DNA from: Streptococcus oralis subsp. tigurinus AZ_3a
GTDB taxonomy: Bacteria > Bacillota > Bacilli > Lactobacillales > Streptococcaceae
NCBI GenBank assembly: GCA_000344275.1
Contig: AORU01000006.1
Span: 62,001 to 126,000, forward strand
Length of the DNA: 64,000 nucleotides
Direction: 5' to 3'
A model generated the notes under the pieces. The model was given only the letters and a program-made list of their open reading frames with translations. It did no database searches and had not been told where the DNA came from. Position 1 is the stretch's first letter; each line of letters starts with the position of its first letter. Position numbers and translations under genes: made by a program. Shown here piece by piece: positions 1 to 9,268 of the stretch.

Positions 1-480
1 CTTAAACTCACGCTCTGAAAATTTCAAGACTTTACCAAAACAGGCAACTTCATAGCGCTCTGGATAAAATTGACAAGAAGCAATTTCAGAGTATCGCTCC
101 TCACGTCTTTCCTCCCGCCGAAGATGAGCTCTGACACGCGCCAGCAATTCTTTGGTCCCAAAAGGCTTAACAATATAGTCATCTGCTCCGCGAAAGAGCC
201 CTTCCACCTTGTCCGTCTCTAACTCCTTAGCCGTCAAAAAGATAATCGGACACGAAAGATGAGGACGAATGTAGGAACACAGCTCAAAACCGTTAACAGG
301 CTCCATCATCACATCCAGCAGAATCAAGTCATATCCGACAAAATGCGTCAGCTCTAGGTCTTCTATCCGATCAAGCGTCGTCACATCATAAGCATCTAGC
401 TCTAGGACGTTTTTCACCAGCTTCAAAATGCTCTGGTCGTCATCAACCACCAAAATACGATACTGTCTCATGATTTCCAT
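1..480 (-). CDS. OmpR-family response regulator, lantibiotic (LanR)-type, cut by window edge
   Basis: The visible N-terminal 160 residues form a receiver domain with the acidic cluster VVDDD near residues 9-13 and the phospho-acceptor Asp in LLDVMM. A region rich in basic residues follows and leads into an OmpR-type winged helix cut off by the window start. It should be phosphorylated by a partner histidine kinase, probably encoded further left. It starts 12 nt after the stop of the upstream permease, so it is the last visible gene of the ABC operon. The start at 480 has AGAGG nine bases upstream; an in-frame ATG at 471 is the alternative. The nisin-box-like element before the ABC operon suggests that this regulator controls that operon. 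The family is clear, the specific role is inferred. Confidence 0.85.
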   Translation of the reverse strand, partial: MEIMRQYRILVVDDDQSILKLVKNVLELDAYDVTTLDRIEDLELTHFVGYDLILLDVMMEPVNGFELCSYIRPHLSCPIIFLTAKELETDKVEGLFRGADDYIVKPFGTKELLARVRAHLRREERREERYSEIASCQFYPERYEVACFGKVLKFSEREFK

Positions 481-492
481 TATAGCATACCT

Positions 493-1215
493 CTAGCGAA
501 CATCTCGTTTCAAGGTTAAGAATATAGCAGAGCTCCAAACCAAAGCTAACCATAACAGCTGTATTCCCAGCCCTGATAAATCTATTGAATGCTGAAGCCC
601 TTCATACTCAAAAAGATTTAGCGTAGCTAGATCGGGCAGGTATTTTGCTTCCTTGATGAACGTTGCCAATAAACGGCTGAGACCAATCAAAAGGGGAAAG
701 AGCACCGACACCGGCACAACCCAAGATTGAAAGAGCAAAGCGAGGCCGGCAGTTAAAAAAGCCAGAAAAAGATTACTAAGAAGACCAAAAGAGCTGTAAT
801 AGAGGAATTTCCCTAGTAAGGACCAGCTAAAGTCTAGGTCAAAACGAGCCAGCATAACAAAGAAACAGCTGCCTATCATGACACTGTAGAGAACCAAGAG
901 CAGAACGGCCAGAAAAAGGAATTTCCCAGCCAACCAAGCCTTTCTATTTGATACAGTTAGAAAATTCGTTCGCATCCCAGACTTGACAAACTCCTGGGCA
1001 AAATAGAGAGAAGTAAAGATGACGATGACAGGCTGCGCCAGATAGAGAGCATGCAAAACCTCGCTCAGAGCCTTCGTCTGACCAACTGCTGTCTGACTGT
1101 AGTCAAGATTCATCAGAAAAAATGGAACAGCTACCATAGCCACTAAGGCTGTACCAAGAGCGAGATAGTAAGAACGGAACTTAATCCATTCACTTCTAAG
1201 CAGAGCTTTTATCAT
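493..1215 (-). CDS. ABC-2 type permease, lantibiotic immunity (LanG/LanE-like)
   Basis: A 240-residue integral membrane protein with about six hydrophobic segments and a short cytoplasmic start containing SEWIKFRS, which is typical of ABC-2 permeases of the LanE/LanG, bacitracin and gliding-export groups. The reading frame is open further upstream, but the ATG at 1215 is preferred: it lies in a TGATG overlap with the stop of the preceding permease and has GGAGGG about eight bases before it. With the neighbouring permease and ATPase it should form an exporter that removes a peptide antibiotic from the membrane. No lantibiotic precursor or modification gene is visible in the window. Confidence 0.85.
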   Translation of the reverse strand: MIKALLRSEWIKFRSYYLALGTALVAMVAVPFFLMNLDYSQTAVGQTKALSEVLHALYLAQPVIVIFTSLYFAQEFVKSGMRTNFLTVSNRKAWLAGKFLFLAVLLLVLYSVMIGSCFFVMLARFDLDFSWSLLGKFLYYSSFGLLSNLFLAFLTAGLALLFQSWVVPVSVLFPLLIGLSRLLATFIKEAKYLPDLATLNLFEYEGLQHSIDLSGLGIQLLWLALVWSSAIFLTLKRDVR

Positions 1216-2003
1216 CAGTATCGCCCTCCTAAATCCGTCTTCAAAAAGCGCAGAGAAGCCATACCGCCGATGACTAGCAACCATGCACCAAGTATCAACA
1301 GCCCTTGCAAGGGATTGTTAGCATATTGGGAAGTTGGCGTTGCAGCAAACAACTCTCCTGCTGGCTGTGGCAAATAAGTCCCCCAACTCGTATGAGCTGC
1401 CAGGTAGTTTCCCAGATTATAGATCTGGGGTATGAGAAAAAGCAGAGGAACTAGCATGGTCCGAGCCAATAAACCTAACAAAAATGAAAGGATTCCCAAT
1501 AAGGTTAGAGATAAGGTTTTCCACAAAATCAGACTCCAAGCTGCTTGATTGAGCAGAATCGGATCAAGCCCTTCCTTTCCTAAAGCGAAATGCATGACCA
1601 TATAACTAAAGTAGATTGATAAAAAGCTAGTGGCAAGAGAAAAGCAAGTAAAGGTCATGAGTTTCCCCACAAGCAGCTTCAGGCGGTTATTACAGGATAA
1701 AAGACTGGTTCTCAAGCTATGAGACTGAAATTCCATAGCTCCCAAAATTCCAGCTAAAATGACCAAAACCATGACCGCCATAGAAGCCCCGTTGAGACCT
1801 AGATATTCCAGCGGATCAATGGCGTTTATCAGATTAGGAACCGTCTCAGGCGTAGCATCCAAGCCGATAGACAGATACTGTCGGCCCTCCAACCAGGATA
1901 CGACAGGCACCAATAGCAGCATGAGGGCCATACTCACTTTGAAAGCCTTGATTGATCGGATTTTCAACCATTCTGAATGCAATAAGGACATCGTTTCTTT
2001 CAT
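1215..2003 (-). CDS. ABC-2 type permease, lantibiotic immunity (LanE/LanG-like)
   Basis: A 262-residue membrane protein with about six transmembrane segments and the same N-terminal pattern (HSEWLKIRS) as the following permease, so the two are a divergent pair that probably form a heterodimeric channel. The start at 2003 has AGAGGAGG six bases upstream and lies one base after the ATPase stop, so translation is likely coupled. Its stop overlaps the next ATG. The pattern of one ATPase followed by two roughly 250-residue permeases matches LanFEG self-protection transporters. The substrate is unknown. Confidence 0.85.
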   Translation of the reverse strand: MKETMSLLHSEWLKIRSIKAFKVSMALMLLLVPVVSWLEGRQYLSIGLDATPETVPNLINAIDPLEYLGLNGASMAVMVLVILAGILGAMEFQSHSLRTSLLSCNNRLKLLVGKLMTFTCFSLATSFLSIYFSYMVMHFALGKEGLDPILLNQAAWSLILWKTLSLTLLGILSFLLGLLARTMLVPLLFLIPQIYNLGNYLAAHTSWGTYLPQPAGELFAATPTSQYANNPLQGLLILGAWLLVIGGMASLRFLKTDLGGRY

Positions 2004-2004
2004 C

Positions 2005-2712
2005 TTAAACCTCCTCTGTCAAATCAAAGAAGAGATCTTCTAGACTGTCTGAATCTTGCAGCACCTCTTCCAATCGTCCTTGCTCAATAATTCGCCCATG
2101 ATGAATCAAGACCACATCATCTGTCACCATTTGCACCTCTGATAGGATATAGGAAGATAGAAGTACCGTTTTCCCTAAATCAGCCTGCTGACGGATAAAC
2201 TTTCTAAACCACTTAATCCCACTTGGATCCAGCCCATTAGTCGGCTCGTCTAATATAAGAAACTGAGGATCACCCAGCAAAGCTGCTGCCAAACCCAAGC
2301 GTTGACCTTCCCCCAGAGACAGGCTTGACAAGAGGTCCTTCCTCTTATGAGCGATTCCAGTCATCTCCAAAACCTCATCGATCCGAGACTTGGAAATAGC
2401 ATTACTCGCCGCAATAATCCTCAAGTGGTCATAGACCTTTCGATTTGGCAGACCGCCAATGCCATCAAAGGCTGCACCTACCGTTCTGAGCGGATAGGTC
2501 ATTGATTGATAGGTTTGCCCATCAAAAGTTGCAGTCCCTGCTGTCGCCCGATCTAATCCCAAGAGAATCCTCAAGTTCGAACTTTTCCCTGCACCATTTG
2601 GGCCTAGAAAAGCTGTAATCCGACCGCTTCTAGCTGTAAAAGAAATATCTTCTAAAATCTGCTTGCTGCCATGCTTTTTGCAGACGCCTTCTATTTTCAC
2701 CATATGTTCCAT
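2005..2712 (-). CDS. ABC transporter ATP-binding protein, LanF-like
   Basis: A 235-residue ABC ATPase. Walker A is GPNGAGKS, the signature region is LSLGEGQ, and Walker B is FLILDEPTNGLD. The H-loop position, normally SSHILSE in close relatives, reads SSYILSE, so the switch histidine appears replaced by tyrosine. The frame is open to 2751, but the ATG at 2712 is chosen because AAGGAG lies six bases before it and the -10 element overlaps the longer version. It heads the operon with two permeases and a response regulator. The family and operon layout fit bacteriocin or lantibiotic immunity transporters; the target peptide is not known. Confidence 0.88.
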   Translation of the reverse strand: MEHMVKIEGVCKKHGSKQILEDISFTARSGRITAFLGPNGAGKSSNLRILLGLDRATAGTATFDGQTYQSMTYPLRTVGAAFDGIGGLPNRKVYDHLRIIAASNAISKSRIDEVLEMTGIAHKRKDLLSSLSLGEGQRLGLAAALLGDPQFLILDEPTNGLDPSGIKWFRKFIRQQADLGKTVLLSSYILSEVQMVTDDVVLIHHGRIIEQGRLEEVLQDSDSLEDLFFDLTEEV

Positions 2713-2740
2713 ACTGAACTCCTTTATCTTTATTTTCTCC

Positions 2741-2773
2741 AGTATACCCAATCTAGTTCAGAATTAGTTCAGA
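2741..2773 (-). promoter_or_regulatory. Promoter with nisin-box-like TCT-N8-TCT element
   Basis: On the minus strand a -10 hexamer TATACT (2741-2746) lacks a good -35. Upstream lie direct repeats of TCTGAACTA with 11-base spacing, giving TCT-N8-TCT at 2760-2773. If transcription starts about seven bases after the -10, this element spans roughly -26 to -39. That is the placement known for the NisR site in nisin promoters. It would let a LanR-type regulator activate the immunity operon. Confidence 0.7.
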
Positions 2774-2963
2774 GATTAAACAGAAATTTCAGAAAAAGTT
2801 GATCCACTTTTCAAAAGTCGCTCTAGCTTCATTAGAAAGAACTCAGTTTTTCTTTTCCTTTACTCCATTCTTTTTTTATAATTCTGAGGTTTATGTATAG
2901 AGACTTTATTATCATTCTATTCTCAAAAAGTTATTTATCAAACTCCATCAACAGCACCCTTTA

Positions 2964-2972
2964 TGATATAAT
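2964..2972 (+). promoter_or_regulatory. luxS promoter (extended -10)
   Basis: TGATATAAT gives an extended -10 (TGn plus TATAAT) 27 bases before the luxS start codon. No convincing -35 is visible at the usual spacing. Confidence 0.6.
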
Positions 2973-2999
2973 GAAAAAAGAAAACTGAAAGGAACTACC

Positions 3000-3482
3000 A
3001 TGTCAAAAGAAGTTATTGTTGAAAGTTTTGAGCTTGACCACACTATCGTTAAAGCACCCTATGTTCGCTTGATTGGGGAAGAAACAGGGCCAAAGGGAGA
3101 TGTCATCTCTAACTTTGATATTCGCTTAGTACAACCAAACGAAGACTCAATCCCTACTGCTGGGCTTCACACTATCGAACACCTCTTGGCCAAACTCATC
3201 CGTACCCGCATTGACGGTATGATTGACTGTTCCCCATTTGGCTGCCGTACAGGTTTTCACATGATTATGTGGGGGCGCCATACCAGTGCTGAAATCGCGG
3301 CTGTTATCAAGGATTCGCTCAAGGAAATTGCTGAAACCACTACTTGGGAAGATGTCCCTGGAACTACCATCGAATCTTGTGGAAACTACAAGGACCACAG
3401 CCTCTTTTCAGCTAAAGAATGGGCGAAACTCATCCTGGAACAAGGAATCTCAGATGATGCCTTTGAGCGCCATGTCATCTAA
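3000..3482 (+). CDS. luxS: S-ribosylhomocysteine lyase LuxS
   Basis: A full-length 160-residue LuxS. It cleaves S-ribosylhomocysteine to homocysteine and DPD, the precursor of autoinducer-2, as part of the activated methyl cycle in the cytoplasm. The metal site H57-T-I-E-H61 and C127 (ESCGN), together with catalytic C82 (GCRTGFH), are all present. The start has GAAAGGAAC upstream and an extended -10 promoter at 2964-2972. The gene stands alone and converges on clpL, sharing a terminator. This neighbourhood is as I remember it in S. pneumoniae, although there the other side of luxS faces the capsule locus instead of a lantibiotic immunity operon. Confidence 0.98.
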   Translation: MSKEVIVESFELDHTIVKAPYVRLIGEETGPKGDVISNFDIRLVQPNEDSIPTAGLHTIEHLLAKLIRTRIDGMIDCSPFGCRTGFHMIMWGRHTSAEIAAVIKDSLKEIAETTTWEDVPGTTIESCGNYKDHSLFSAKEWAKLILEQGISDDAFERHVI

Positions 3483-3487
3483 ACACA

Positions 3488-3531
3488 AAAAGGAACCAGC
3501 TTTTTTAGCTAGTTCCTTCTTTTTTTATTCT
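3488..3531 (+). terminator. Bidirectional terminator between luxS and clpL
   Basis: An inverted repeat AAGGAACCAGC / GCTAGTTCCTT with a loop of Ts is followed by a T run on the plus strand and by a shorter T run on the minus strand. It can end both converging transcripts. Confidence 0.8.
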
Positions 3532-3543
3532 CAAAATCTTGAT

Positions 3544-5649
3544 TTAGGCTTTCTCGCGAATGACCAAGACTCCGTCTTCCATGTCTGCTTCCAGATGTTT
3601 GGCATCTAGGTGATCCAAGTGGAAGTCCGTCACCTTATCACGGATTTGTTGTTCAACCACGCGACGGAGAGGACGAACACCCATGACTTCGTCATAGCCT
3701 TCTTCTGTGATAAAGTCCTTAGCCGCTTGGCTGACTTCCAAATCAATGTCTTTCTTAGCCAAGGTTTGGTTGACTTCAGCCAACATCAAGTCCACAATCT
3801 TAGAAAGATCTTCCTTATTTAAGTGTGAGAACTCGATAACTGCATTAAAGCGGTTGAGGAATTCTGGACGGAAGTATGGTTTCAAACGGTCCATTAATTC
3901 TGGTTTATCTGCATCTTCTGTCAAGTTGGCTTCATAGCCAAATCCAGCATTTGATGTTGCGATAATGACAGTGTTTTTAAAGTTAACGGTATTTCCTTGA
4001 CCATCTGTCAAACGACCATCATCCAATACTTGGAGGAGAAGGGTAATGACTTGAGGATCAGCCTTTTCAATTTCGTCCAAGAGAATGATAGAGTATGGAT
4101 TTCGACGAACACGTTCTGTCAAGGTATTGCTATTGTCATCATAACCCACATAACCTGCTGTTGTACCGATCAATTTAGAAACGGCTGTGCGGTCACTGTA
4201 TTCAGACATATCCAAGCGGATAATCGCATCCTTGGTCCCAAACATATCGAGCGCCAATTGCTTAGCAAGTTCTGTCTTACCAACCCCAGTAGGCCCTACA
4301 AAGAGGAAGCTACCGATTGGGCGATTGCCTTCATCAAAACCAGCACGGTTACGACGGATAGCACGAGCCACTGCTTCTACCGCCTTATCTTGGCCGATAA
4401 CCTTGTGTTCCAAGCGATGAGCCATATCTTTCAAACGTTCAATATCTGACGCTCCCATTTGTGATACCGGAATACCAGTCATACGTTCTACAGATTCAGC
4501 CACATCGTTGACACTCGCAGTCACCTTCATATCTTCTGTGTGGTTTTCGATTTTTTTCTCTAATTCTGCAATACGTGTTTTGGCATTAAGAGCTGCTTCA
4601 AAGTCTTCTGCCTCAACTGCTTTTTCTTGCTTGTCTTTTTCTGCCTCAATTTCCCGTTCAACAGCGTGCACATCTGTTACAGGATGTTGAGCTGCCAAGT
4701 GAGCTGCCGTTACATCAACAAGGTCAATAGCCTTATCTGGCAAGCTGCGTTGAGGAATGTATTGAATCGAATAATCCACTGCTGCCTTCAAGACCTCGTC
4801 TGGCAAGATAACATTGTGGTGTTGTTGATAGAGATTACGAATTCCTTGAAGAATTTTAAAGGTATCCTCTGCTGAAGGAGCATTGACCTTGACTTCGTTG
4901 AAACGGCGAGCAAGTGCTGCATTCTTCAAGATGGTGTTACGGTATTCGTCTTGAGTCGTTGCCCCAATAACGGTCAACTCACCACGAGAGAGAGCTGGCT
5001 TGAGAATGTCCGCTAGACCTTTAGAACCACTGTCACCACCCGTGCTACCAGCACCAAGAATTTGATGAATTTCGTCAAAGAAGAGAATAATATTCCCTGC
5101 TTCTTTCACCTCGTTGACTAGGTTTTGAACGTTTTCTTCAAAGCTACCACGGTATTGAGTACCAGCCTCAAGACCTGAAATATCAATGGAAATGATTTCC
5201 TTGTTCTTAATAGCAGCTGGAACATCTCCATTCACAATGGCCTGTGCTAGGCCTTCGACGACAGCTGTCTTACCAACACCTGCATCTCCGACCAAAACAG
5301 GATTATTTTTCGTACGACGTGAGAGGATTTCAGATGTTTCTTGAATTTCCTTGTTTCGTCCGATAACAGGATCCAACTTGCCCTCACGAGCTTCTGCGGT
5401 CAAGTTACGACCTAGTTTAGCAAGGACACCGTCTTGTTTCATACCTGAAGCCTGTTGTTGCATTTGCGCATCAGATTCTGCATTTCTTGGCAATTGACCA
5501 GTTGCACGATAATGAGCAAATTCCTCAGGTGTCACTTCTCGTCCATTAATTAAGTAGCGACGGTTTTCAGAACTATATCCTCGCATGCCACCCATCAATT
5601 GGTTAAATAAATCATCCATGTTGTTAAAGTTATTAAAGTTGTTGTTCAT
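3544..5649 (-). CDS. clpL: ATP-dependent Clp-type chaperone ClpL
   Basis: A 701-residue HSP100 protein. The N-terminus is Asn-rich (first 20 residues) and lacks the usual double Clp-N repeat. It continues into a first AAA+ module with Walker A GDAGVGKT (121-128) and Walker B FFDEIHQ. A predicted coiled-coil/UVR-like middle segment spans about 330-375, and a second AAA+ module has GPTGVGKT (452-459). This layout is the ClpL class, which acts as a heat-shock disaggregase and does not need ClpP. The start at 5649 has GAGG upstream. The leader of about 260 nt carries CtsR-type boxes and a small open frame. Confidence 0.97.
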   Translation of the reverse strand: MNNNFNNFNNMDDLFNQLMGGMRGYSSENRRYLINGREVTPEEFAHYRATGQLPRNAESDAQMQQQASGMKQDGVLAKLGRNLTAEAREGKLDPVIGRNKEIQETSEILSRRTKNNPVLVGDAGVGKTAVVEGLAQAIVNGDVPAAIKNKEIISIDISGLEAGTQYRGSFEENVQNLVNEVKEAGNIILFFDEIHQILGAGSTGGDSGSKGLADILKPALSRGELTVIGATTQDEYRNTILKNAALARRFNEVKVNAPSAEDTFKILQGIRNLYQQHHNVILPDEVLKAAVDYSIQYIPQRSLPDKAIDLVDVTAAHLAAQHPVTDVHAVEREIEAEKDKQEKAVEAEDFEAALNAKTRIAELEKKIENHTEDMKVTASVNDVAESVERMTGIPVSQMGASDIERLKDMAHRLEHKVIGQDKAVEAVARAIRRNRAGFDEGNRPIGSFLFVGPTGVGKTELAKQLALDMFGTKDAIIRLDMSEYSDRTAVSKLIGTTAGYVGYDDNSNTLTERVRRNPYSIILLDEIEKADPQVITLLLQVLDDGRLTDGQGNTVNFKNTVIIATSNAGFGYEANLTEDADKPELMDRLKPYFRPEFLNRFNAVIEFSHLNKEDLSKIVDLMLAEVNQTLAKKDIDLEVSQAAKDFITEEGYDEVMGVRPLRRVVEQQIRDKVTDFHLDHLDAKHLEADMEDGVLVIREKA

Positions 5650-5691
5650 ATTCTTTACCTCGTTTATTCTTAATTATTTGCGATCTCTGAT

Positions 5692-5708
5692 ATTGACTAT
5701 CTTTGACC
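5692..5708 (-). promoter_or_regulatory. CtsR-like box inside the clpL leader
   Basis: The minus strand reads GGTCAAAGATAGTCAAT, matching the heptad direct repeat (GGTCAAA-N3-rGTCAAA) of the CtsR heat-shock repressor with one final mismatch. It lies about 45 bases before the clpL start and well downstream of the main promoter. It may act as a roadblock site or belong to a second weak promoter. Confidence 0.6.
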
Positions 5709-5732
5709 TTTGTTTTAAAAATTTTAGACTAG

Positions 5733-5822
5733 CTAACTAGCTACCCTACGTATAATTTCTGGTTTTTCTTTCTTAAATAAGCCTTCTATAATCTTCTTTT
5801 CAAAGTCTGTTAGATTTAACAT
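5733..5822 (-). CDS. 29-residue open frame in the clpL leader (possible leader peptide)
   Basis: Between the clpL promoter and clpL lies an ATG frame of 29 codons (start 5822, stop 5733) preceded by a strong ribosome site, GGGGTGAGG, five bases before the ATG. The product starts MLNLTDFEKK and ends IIRRVAS; it is charged, Lys/Glu-rich and not hydrophobic. It begins about 90 bases after the predicted transcription start and ends about 80 bases before the clpL ATG. It could be a regulatory leader peptide or a short independent protein. I do not recognise a family, and expression is inferred only from the ribosome site. Confidence 0.4.
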   Translation of the reverse strand: MLNLTDFEKKIIEGLFKKEKPEIIRRVAS

Positions 5823-5919
5823 AGACCTCACCCCTTTCTAGGGTATCTATCGTACATTTTCAAGAAATAAAATCATTGAAAATGAAGTTTTCTAAGGAAG
5901 TCATTTCCCTTATGTTTCT

Positions 5920-5972
5920 ACTATACCACTTTGGTCAGTAAAAGTCAATAACTTTTTGACCAATTTTGACTA
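5920..5972 (-). promoter_or_regulatory. clpL promoter with overlapping CtsR boxes
   Basis: The minus strand has TTGACT (5944-5949) and TATAGT (5920-5925) separated by 18 bases. A near-perfect CtsR box, AGTCAAAATTGGTCAAA, lies just upstream at 5956-5972. A second, inverted and weaker copy (GGTCAGTAAAAGTCAAT on the plus strand, 5933-5950) covers the -35 itself. Repressor binding here should block RNA polymerase, consistent with heat-shock control of clpL. Confidence 0.82.
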
Positions 5973-5996
5973 TGTTTTAAAAAGTTTTTAAAACAC

Positions 5997-6024
5997 AAGA
6001 AAACCAGTTAGATTAACTGGCTTT
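5997..6024 (-). terminator. pflB terminator
   Basis: Minus strand stem GCCAGTTA / TAACTGGT with a three-base loop followed by TTTTC, placed 20 bases after the pflB stop. Confidence 0.7.
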
Positions 6025-6044
6025 CTTTCTATTCTAATTGAATA

Positions 6045-8360
6045 TTAGCTCAATGCATCATCCATTGAAAGAACTTCGTGGAAGACACGTTGTGTCAATT
6101 CAGTTTTTTGTTCTGGAGTGAGGTATTTAGTGTTTACACAGTATCCTGAGATACGAACGATGACATCTTCGCCATTCATAATCTTGTCATAAACATCTTT
6201 CAAGTCCATTACGTTCAAGTTACAGTGTTGTCCACCGTTTTCGAAGTAACCATCAAGGATTGTTACCAAGTTGTCCACTTGTTCGTCACGAGTTTTACCA
6301 AGAGCACGTGGAGAAACTTGAGTTGTCAATGAGATACCGTCAGCTGCGTAACCAAAGTCTAGGCTAGCAAGTGAGTTCAAGTTTTGCAACCATCCACCTT
6401 TAGCTTTGTTAGATGGGTTAGCACCTGGTGAGAAGAATTCAAGTTTAGACAAGTTCACAGAACCATCTTCGTTGAGGTATACGCCTTTGTGGACTGGTGA
6501 GTTACCAGTTTGTTTAGAGTAAGCAACGTTAGATGTGATGGTCAAAAGTGATACTGTGGCTTCTGCGTTCTTGTAGAGTTTGTGGCTACGTAGACGAGTT
6601 GTGTAAGCTTCGATCAACCATTCTGCCAATTCGTTTGAACGTGGGTCATCTTCACCCCAACGTGGGTATTCACCGATTGTTTCGTAATCGTAGATGTAGC
6701 CATCCTCGTCACGGATTGGTTTAACTGTAGCGTACTTGATTGCTGACAATGTGTCAACAGTATTGGCAAATCCACAGATACCGAATCCCATGTTAGCACG
6801 TTGTTTAGTTGGCAAGAAGGCCATTTGAACCGCTTCGTAGTTGTACTTATCAGTCATGTAGTGGATGATGTTCAAAGCATCTACGTAAGTGTCAGTCAAC
6901 CAGTCAAGAGATTTTTCAAAGTTCGCTTTAACTGATTCGAATTCAAGAACTTCGTCACGGATAGGATCGATATCAAATACCTTGTAGTCTTTGTGAACAT
7001 CGTCGTAACCACCGTTCAAACCAGTAAGAAGGGCTTTCAAAACGTTTACACGAGCACCGAAGTACTGGATGTTGTGGCGTTGTTCTTCGTTTTCTGGGTC
7101 AAGTGGTGACACACAGCATGAGATACAGCTCATTTCTCCATATCCGTCTTTAGCCATTGTTGTTACACCTTCGTATTGGATAGAAGAGTGTTTGTGGCTC
7201 ATGTGCATACAGTAGCGACGGAAGTTGTATGGCAATTTGTCAGTCCAAAGAACTGTCAAGTTTGGTTCTGGAGAGTTACCGATGTTGTCAAGAGTGTTCA
7301 AGAAACGGTAGTCCATCTTAGTAACACGGTGACGACCGTCGTTACCCATACCAGCCATAGAAGTTGTGATGAAGGTTGGGTCACCAGAGTACAATTGGTC
7401 ATAAGCTTTTGTACGAGCAAATTTAACTGTACGAAGTTTCATAACGAAATCATCAACGAATTCTTGGATTTCTGATTCAGTAAATGTACCACGAGCAAGG
7501 TCACGTTCTGCAAAGATGTCAAGCACGATTGGCACACGTCCTAGAGATGTTGCAGCACCGTTGATAACACGGCAGACAGCCATGAAGGCGATGTTCACCC
7601 ATTGGATAGCTTCTTTGACGTTCATCGCTGGTTTGCGAACGTCAACACCGTAAAGGTCACCCAAGCGAACAACTTGTTGCAATGCTTGGTATTGAAGGTT
7701 TACTTCTTCGCGAAGACGGATTGTTTCTTCATCAATCTCTTTAATTGCATTCCAGTCGTTTACTTTTTCTTGCATCAAGTAGTCTGCACCGTAAAGAGCA
7801 AGACGTGCGTAAACACCAATGATACGTCCACGTGAGTAAGCATCTGGAAGACCAGTTACAGTGTGAGCGTGACGAGCTCGACGGATATTTGAAGTGTAAG
7901 CACGGAAGATACCGTCGTTAACTGTTGTTACGTATTTAGTGAAGATTTCGTGAACAGCTGGATCTGGTTCGTATCCATTTTCTTTCAAAGTCGTTTCAGC
8001 CATACGGATACCACCTTTTGGCATGAAGTTCAATTTGAAGAGTTCATCGTTTTGGATACCAAAAATCAATTCGTTTTCTTTGTCGATAAATCCAGCAGGA
8101 ATATCAGCAATAGATGTTGGACGAGTATCCATTGGGAAACGAGTTTCTTCGTAATGTGCTTTTGTTTCTTCTACGATTTTTTTGATGTGAAGCGAACGTT
8201 CTGTTGGTCCAGCAAGGAAACTTTCATCTCCATCGTAAGGTGTGTAGTTAGCTTGAACGAAGCGAGAAATACTTGCTTTTTCTTTCCAATCTACGCCTTT
8301 GAAGCCTTCCCAAGCTTTATCAAAAATATCTTGTGCTTCAACAACTGTCTTAACAACCAT
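6045..8360 (-). CDS. pflB: Pyruvate formate-lyase (formate C-acetyltransferase)
   Basis: Glycyl-radical enzyme of mixed-acid fermentation that converts pyruvate and CoA to acetyl-CoA and formate. The 771-residue product carries the active-site cysteine pair C415-C416 (SCISCCVSP) and the radical-bearing glycine G739 in RISGYCVN near the C-terminus. The frame is open 12 codons further, but the ATG at 8360 ([10 protein letters not shown]) has TGAGGA seven bases upstream and matches the family start. It is monocistronic here. The activating enzyme PflA is not in the window. A promoter and a CcpA-like box lie upstream. Confidence 0.97.
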   Translation of the reverse strand: MVVKTVVEAQDIFDKAWEGFKGVDWKEKASISRFVQANYTPYDGDESFLAGPTERSLHIKKIVEETKAHYEETRFPMDTRPTSIADIPAGFIDKENELIFGIQNDELFKLNFMPKGGIRMAETTLKENGYEPDPAVHEIFTKYVTTVNDGIFRAYTSNIRRARHAHTVTGLPDAYSRGRIIGVYARLALYGADYLMQEKVNDWNAIKEIDEETIRLREEVNLQYQALQQVVRLGDLYGVDVRKPAMNVKEAIQWVNIAFMAVCRVINGAATSLGRVPIVLDIFAERDLARGTFTESEIQEFVDDFVMKLRTVKFARTKAYDQLYSGDPTFITTSMAGMGNDGRHRVTKMDYRFLNTLDNIGNSPEPNLTVLWTDKLPYNFRRYCMHMSHKHSSIQYEGVTTMAKDGYGEMSCISCCVSPLDPENEEQRHNIQYFGARVNVLKALLTGLNGGYDDVHKDYKVFDIDPIRDEVLEFESVKANFEKSLDWLTDTYVDALNIIHYMTDKYNYEAVQMAFLPTKQRANMGFGICGFANTVDTLSAIKYATVKPIRDEDGYIYDYETIGEYPRWGEDDPRSNELAEWLIEAYTTRLRSHKLYKNAEATVSLLTITSNVAYSKQTGNSPVHKGVYLNEDGSVNLSKLEFFSPGANPSNKAKGGWLQNLNSLASLDFGYAADGISLTTQVSPRALGKTRDEQVDNLVTILDGYFENGGQHCNLNVMDLKDVYDKIMNGEDVIVRISGYCVNTKYLTPEQKTELTQRVFHEVLSMDDALS

Positions 8361-8415
8361 GTTAATGTCCTCATTTTTCTTTCTAGCAACAACCATCTGT
8401 TACATTCATAAATCA

Positions 8416-8474
8416 AGTATACCACACAGTAACCGATTTCAACAAGAAGAAAACAGCCTTTTTAGCGCTTTCTT
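8416..8474 (-). promoter_or_regulatory. pflB promoter with cre-like element
   Basis: The minus strand shows TATACT (8416-8421) with TTGTTG (8440-8445) 18 bases upstream. Further upstream, around 8463-8474, the sequence GAAAGCGCTAAAA resembles a catabolite-response element with about two mismatches. Control by CcpA would fit known sugar regulation of pfl in streptococci but is only inferred. Confidence 0.5.
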
Positions 8475-8486
8475 TTATAATACAGT

Positions 8487-8515
8487 TTGACAAACAGGGT
8501 TATCTGTGTTATAAT
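8487..8515 (+). promoter_or_regulatory. Sigma-A promoter for the membrane protein/dinB unit
   Basis: TTGACA (8487-8492) and TATAAT (8510-8515) are both perfect consensus and separated by 17 bases. The first gene starts about 70 bases downstream. Confidence 0.85.
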
Positions 8516-8590
8516 TTTGAAAAGTTAAATGAAAACAGGAAAAGGGGTCTAATAAACTTAGATAGTTTATAAAGTTAAGGGGGACTTATC

Positions 8591-9250
8591 ATGAAAAAAA
8601 GTAAAAATATTACGGGCTTTGATTTTCTGTGGCTAGCCTTGTATACTACTGCTGCCTTTTTATTTGAATTATTACTGGTGACAGTGGAAGGATTTTGGGG
8701 GATTTCACTTTATCACGCAACAAAGTTCCAGATGATTGCTCACTGGATAGTGACTAGCTTGGGCTGGTTTGGTTTCGGTTTCGGTATTATTGCTCTGGCT
8801 AAAAAACAAACTGGCTTTGACCTTTTGAAAACGGAGAAAAAAACTGTATCTGTTTGGCAATGGTTGACGATTGTCTTGAGTTTTATCCTTGTTACACTTG
8901 TCCAATACTGGGATTGGAAGGGTTTCAAAATTTTGATTGAATTTCAGCATTTAGGTTGGATGAAGTTTCTATTTCAATATATCTACTATACTGCTGAAAG
9001 TTTCCTGATCTCTCTGGTACTGGTTTTCGGACAAAAAGCTTTTGAGACTTGGTTTAAAAATGATAAAATTCCCTATGGCGGTATTCTCTTAGGTTTGACA
9101 TGGGGCTTGATGCATATCTTGTCAAAGGGAAGTGTCTTGACAGGAATATTAACTTGTTTGGCTGGTTTTCTATTCGGAAGTGTTTATCTCCTAGTGAATA
9201 AAGATTACAAGAAGACTCTCGTTATTGTTACTTGCTTATTTATGCTTTAA
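8591..9250 (+). CDS. Integral membrane protein, possibly a degenerate CPBP-family protein
   Basis: A 219-residue protein with about six hydrophobic segments. The C-terminal half has a pattern that faintly recalls CPBP intramembrane proteases/bacteriocin-immunity proteins: AESFLIS where EExxxR is expected, then WGLMHIL in place of the FxxxH motif, then GFLFGSVYL. The key arginine and second glutamate are missing, so proteolytic activity is doubtful. The start at 8591 follows AAGGGGG. It is expressed from a consensus promoter and lies 18 bases before dinB, so the two are probably cotranscribed. The function is unknown. Confidence 0.7.
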   Translation: MKKSKNITGFDFLWLALYTTAAFLFELLLVTVEGFWGISLYHATKFQMIAHWIVTSLGWFGFGFGIIALAKKQTGFDLLKTEKKTVSVWQWLTIVLSFILVTLVQYWDWKGFKILIEFQHLGWMKFLFQYIYYTAESFLISLVLVFGQKAFETWFKNDKIPYGGILLGLTWGLMHILSKGSVLTGILTCLAGFLFGSVYLLVNKDYKKTLVIVTCLFML

Positions 9251-9268
9251 AAAATTCTAGGAGACGGC

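Noticed and set aside
3286..3609. 107-codon plus-strand frame within luxS
   Set aside because: Overlaps luxS in another frame and runs through the shared terminator.
8591..9250. Confident call as CPBP protease or bacteriocin immunity protein
   Set aside because: The EExxxR motif is not conserved and only a weak FxxxH-like motif remains, so only a tentative description is given.
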